Below are positions 63,036-64,000 of a DNA stretch of 64,000 nucleotides, in pieces. The notes beneath the pieces are model-generated. The model worked only from the letters and a program-made list of their open reading frames with translations. It was not told the DNA's origin and searched no databases. The DNA comes from Lysobacterales bacterium. Its GTDB lineage: Bacteria; Pseudomonadota; Gammaproteobacteria; Xanthomonadales; SZUA-36. The DNA lies in NCBI GenBank assembly GCA_013002505.1, contig JABDJL010000023.1, positions 1 to 64,000 on the forward strand, in the 5' to 3' direction. Made by a program: the position numbers and the translations under genes. Positions within the stretch are counted from its first letter, which is position 1. Each line of letters begins with the position of its first letter.

Positions 63036-63800
63036 GTGCGAAAAATCCTGTTTTGGCCCTACCAGCTTTACGCCTGGCTGTTTTTCTTTCCGGTGGCGTC
63101 CATCATCACCATCATTGCCGGATGGCTGGTGGTCATCCTGTCATGGCTGGTTTCACCGCGCTGGGCTTCCAGGCACATTGCGCGGCGATGGGCGAAATTG
63201 CTCGCATTGCTGACACCGATGCCGGTCACCATCGAAGGTGCGCAACACGTTGATGATTCCCGCTCCTGCGTGGTAGTTGCCAATCACGTCAGCCAGTTCG
63301 ATATTCTCGCACTATACGGATGGCTGGACCTGGATCTGAAGTGGGTCATCAAGAAGGAACTGGAAAAGCTTCCCGGTATTGGTATCGGCTGCCGCAAAGC
63401 CGGTCATATATTTATCGATCGCAGAAACCCCGAGCAAGCACGCAGTGCGGTAAATGATGCCTTGGGGCGTATCAAGGACGGCATCGGTATCCTGTTTTTC
63501 GCTGAAGGAACCCGCAGCCTGGACGGTCGCCTGTTGCCATTCAAAAAGGGCGCATTCCGAATCGCGGTGAACCAGGGACTGCCGGTGCTGCCCGTCACCG
63601 TGCTGGGCACGGAGAAGGTGCTTCCAGCCAAGACCATGAAATTGTTTCCTGGCCGCGCAAAAATCGTTGTTCACCCGATGATCGAGCCGGTGCCGGACGA
63701 CGCGAGATCACTCAATGACTTGATGAAACGCACCCGCGACTCCATAGCATCTGCATTACCCCATGCGGAAACCGCCGGCAATGCAACTACAAAAACCTGA
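63036..63800 (+). CDS. plsC: 1-acyl-sn-glycerol-3-phosphate acyltransferase
   Basis: 254 residues from GTG 63036 (GGCGG near); TTG 63012 is an alternative. The N-terminal hydrophobic region anchors it to the inner membrane. The four PlsC blocks are present: VVANHVSQFDILALYG (NHxxxxD), GCRKAGHIFIDRRNPEQA, LFFAEGTRSLDGRLLPFKKG (EGTRS) and LPVLPVTVLGTEKVLP. It acylates lysophosphatidate to phosphatidate. Overlaps the start of the rhomboid gene by 20 bases. Confidence 0.92.
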   Translation: MRKILFWPYQLYAWLFFFPVASIITIIAGWLVVILSWLVSPRWASRHIARRWAKLLALLTPMPVTIEGAQHVDDSRSCVVVANHVSQFDILALYGWLDLDLKWVIKKELEKLPGIGIGCRKAGHIFIDRRNPEQARSAVNDALGRIKDGIGILFFAEGTRSLDGRLLPFKKGAFRIAVNQGLPVLPVTVLGTEKVLPAKTMKLFPGRAKIVVHPMIEPVPDDARSLNDLMKRTRDSIASALPHAETAGNATTKT

Positions 63801-64000
63801 TCCGAGTTTCACGTCATCACGCAAGTCGCAGCGAAATTTCATGACCGCGTTGCAGGTTGGCTTGTGGGCTGCCGGAGTATTGTGGTTTATCACCATTACC
63901 AATGAGTACCTTGATCTGAACCTGGGGCGCTTCGGGCTCAGGCCCCGCGATGTGTTCGGGCTGTGGGGGGTATTGACGGCGCCGATGTTGCATGGTGGTC
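63781..64000 (+). CDS. rhomboid-family intramembrane protease, N-terminal part (runs off the window)
   Basis: An open frame of 73 codons from ATG 63781 (20-base overlap with plsC) to the window end. After a polar N-terminus a membrane helix (GLWAAGVLWFITITNEY) is followed by the luminal loop, and the frame ends in VFGLWGVLTAPMLHGG, the WR.lTapfLHg motif at the start of rhomboid helix 2, whose His is conserved. The catalytic Ser and His helices lie beyond the end. Rhomboids cleave membrane proteins inside the lipid bilayer. ATG 63841 is an alternative start. Confidence 0.75.
   Translation, partial: MQLQKPDPSFTSSRKSQRNFMTALQVGLWAAGVLWFITITNEYLDLNLGRFGLRPRDVFGLWGVLTAPMLHGG

Overview
The window is a contiguous stretch of chromosome, rich in G and C, that most likely comes from a free-living, probably marine gammaproteobacterium. 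RsmC, RimO, DusB, Orn, PpsR next to PpsA, CsiV next to Mfd, a YqiB-type DUF1249 protein and a PuuD-type urate hydroxylase all point to Gammaproteobacteria. A Woeseiales/Chromatiales-like lineage is a guess. I see no phage, transposase or CRISPR array, and coding density is high.

Layout. 1-1.4 kb: the end of a glycosyltransferase fused to a Rossmann-like domain, then a nitrilase-family omega-amidase. 1.4-14.7 kb: a long leftward run: dusB, a DUF349 coiled-coil protein, a NhaC antiporter, mfd, an aldehyde dehydrogenase, a CsiV-like protein, a DUF6394-like membrane protein and a two-RCK potassium channel. 14.7-22 kb: TraB-family protein, rsgA/orn (divergent), ppsA/ppsR (divergent), a DUF1249 protein, then tRNA-Ala(GGC) and tRNA-Glu(TTC). 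22-24 kb: a small hairpin-rich element bounded by copies of the tRNA-Glu 3' end, and a secreted subtilase with a structured leader. 24-30 kb: a signalling block with a Pycsar-effector-like membrane protein, DUF3307, a response-regulator/nucleotidyl cyclase with guanylate-type specificity residues, a single-domain receiver and a hybrid histidine kinase. 30-32.7 kb: a lipoprotein, a DUF885 protein and a possible 26-residue membrane peptide.

32.8-46.8 kb is the metabolic core: a nearly complete route from adenine to glyoxylate (adenine deaminase, XdhABC, PuuD, HiuH, UraD, PuuE allantoinase, Alc, AllA), interleaved with the molybdenum-cofactor genes (moaA-moaD-moaE with a SufU-like gene, and moeB-moaC) needed by xanthine dehydrogenase. 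Most genes overlap by 1-26 bases, implying translational coupling. A TusA-like sulfur carrier follows.

46.8-49.5 kb holds a secreted trypsin-like protease, a probable structured RNA or long leader behind an extended -10 promoter, a small membrane protein with three PWGW motifs and a divergent SRAP protein. 49.5-54.3 kb is an exopolysaccharide locus (glycosyltransferase fragment, methyltransferase, GT4, GT26, initiating sugar-phosphate transferase). 54.3-60.7 kb runs leftward: ECF sigma factor, membrane anti-sigma-like protein, double-PDZ periplasmic protein, cation diffusion facilitator, rimO, rsmC and a small secreted protein. 60.8-64 kb runs rightward: greB, a small heat-shock protein behind a sigma-32-type promoter and a ROSE-like RNA-thermometer hairpin, an ArsR/SdpI pair, plsC and the start of a rhomboid protease.
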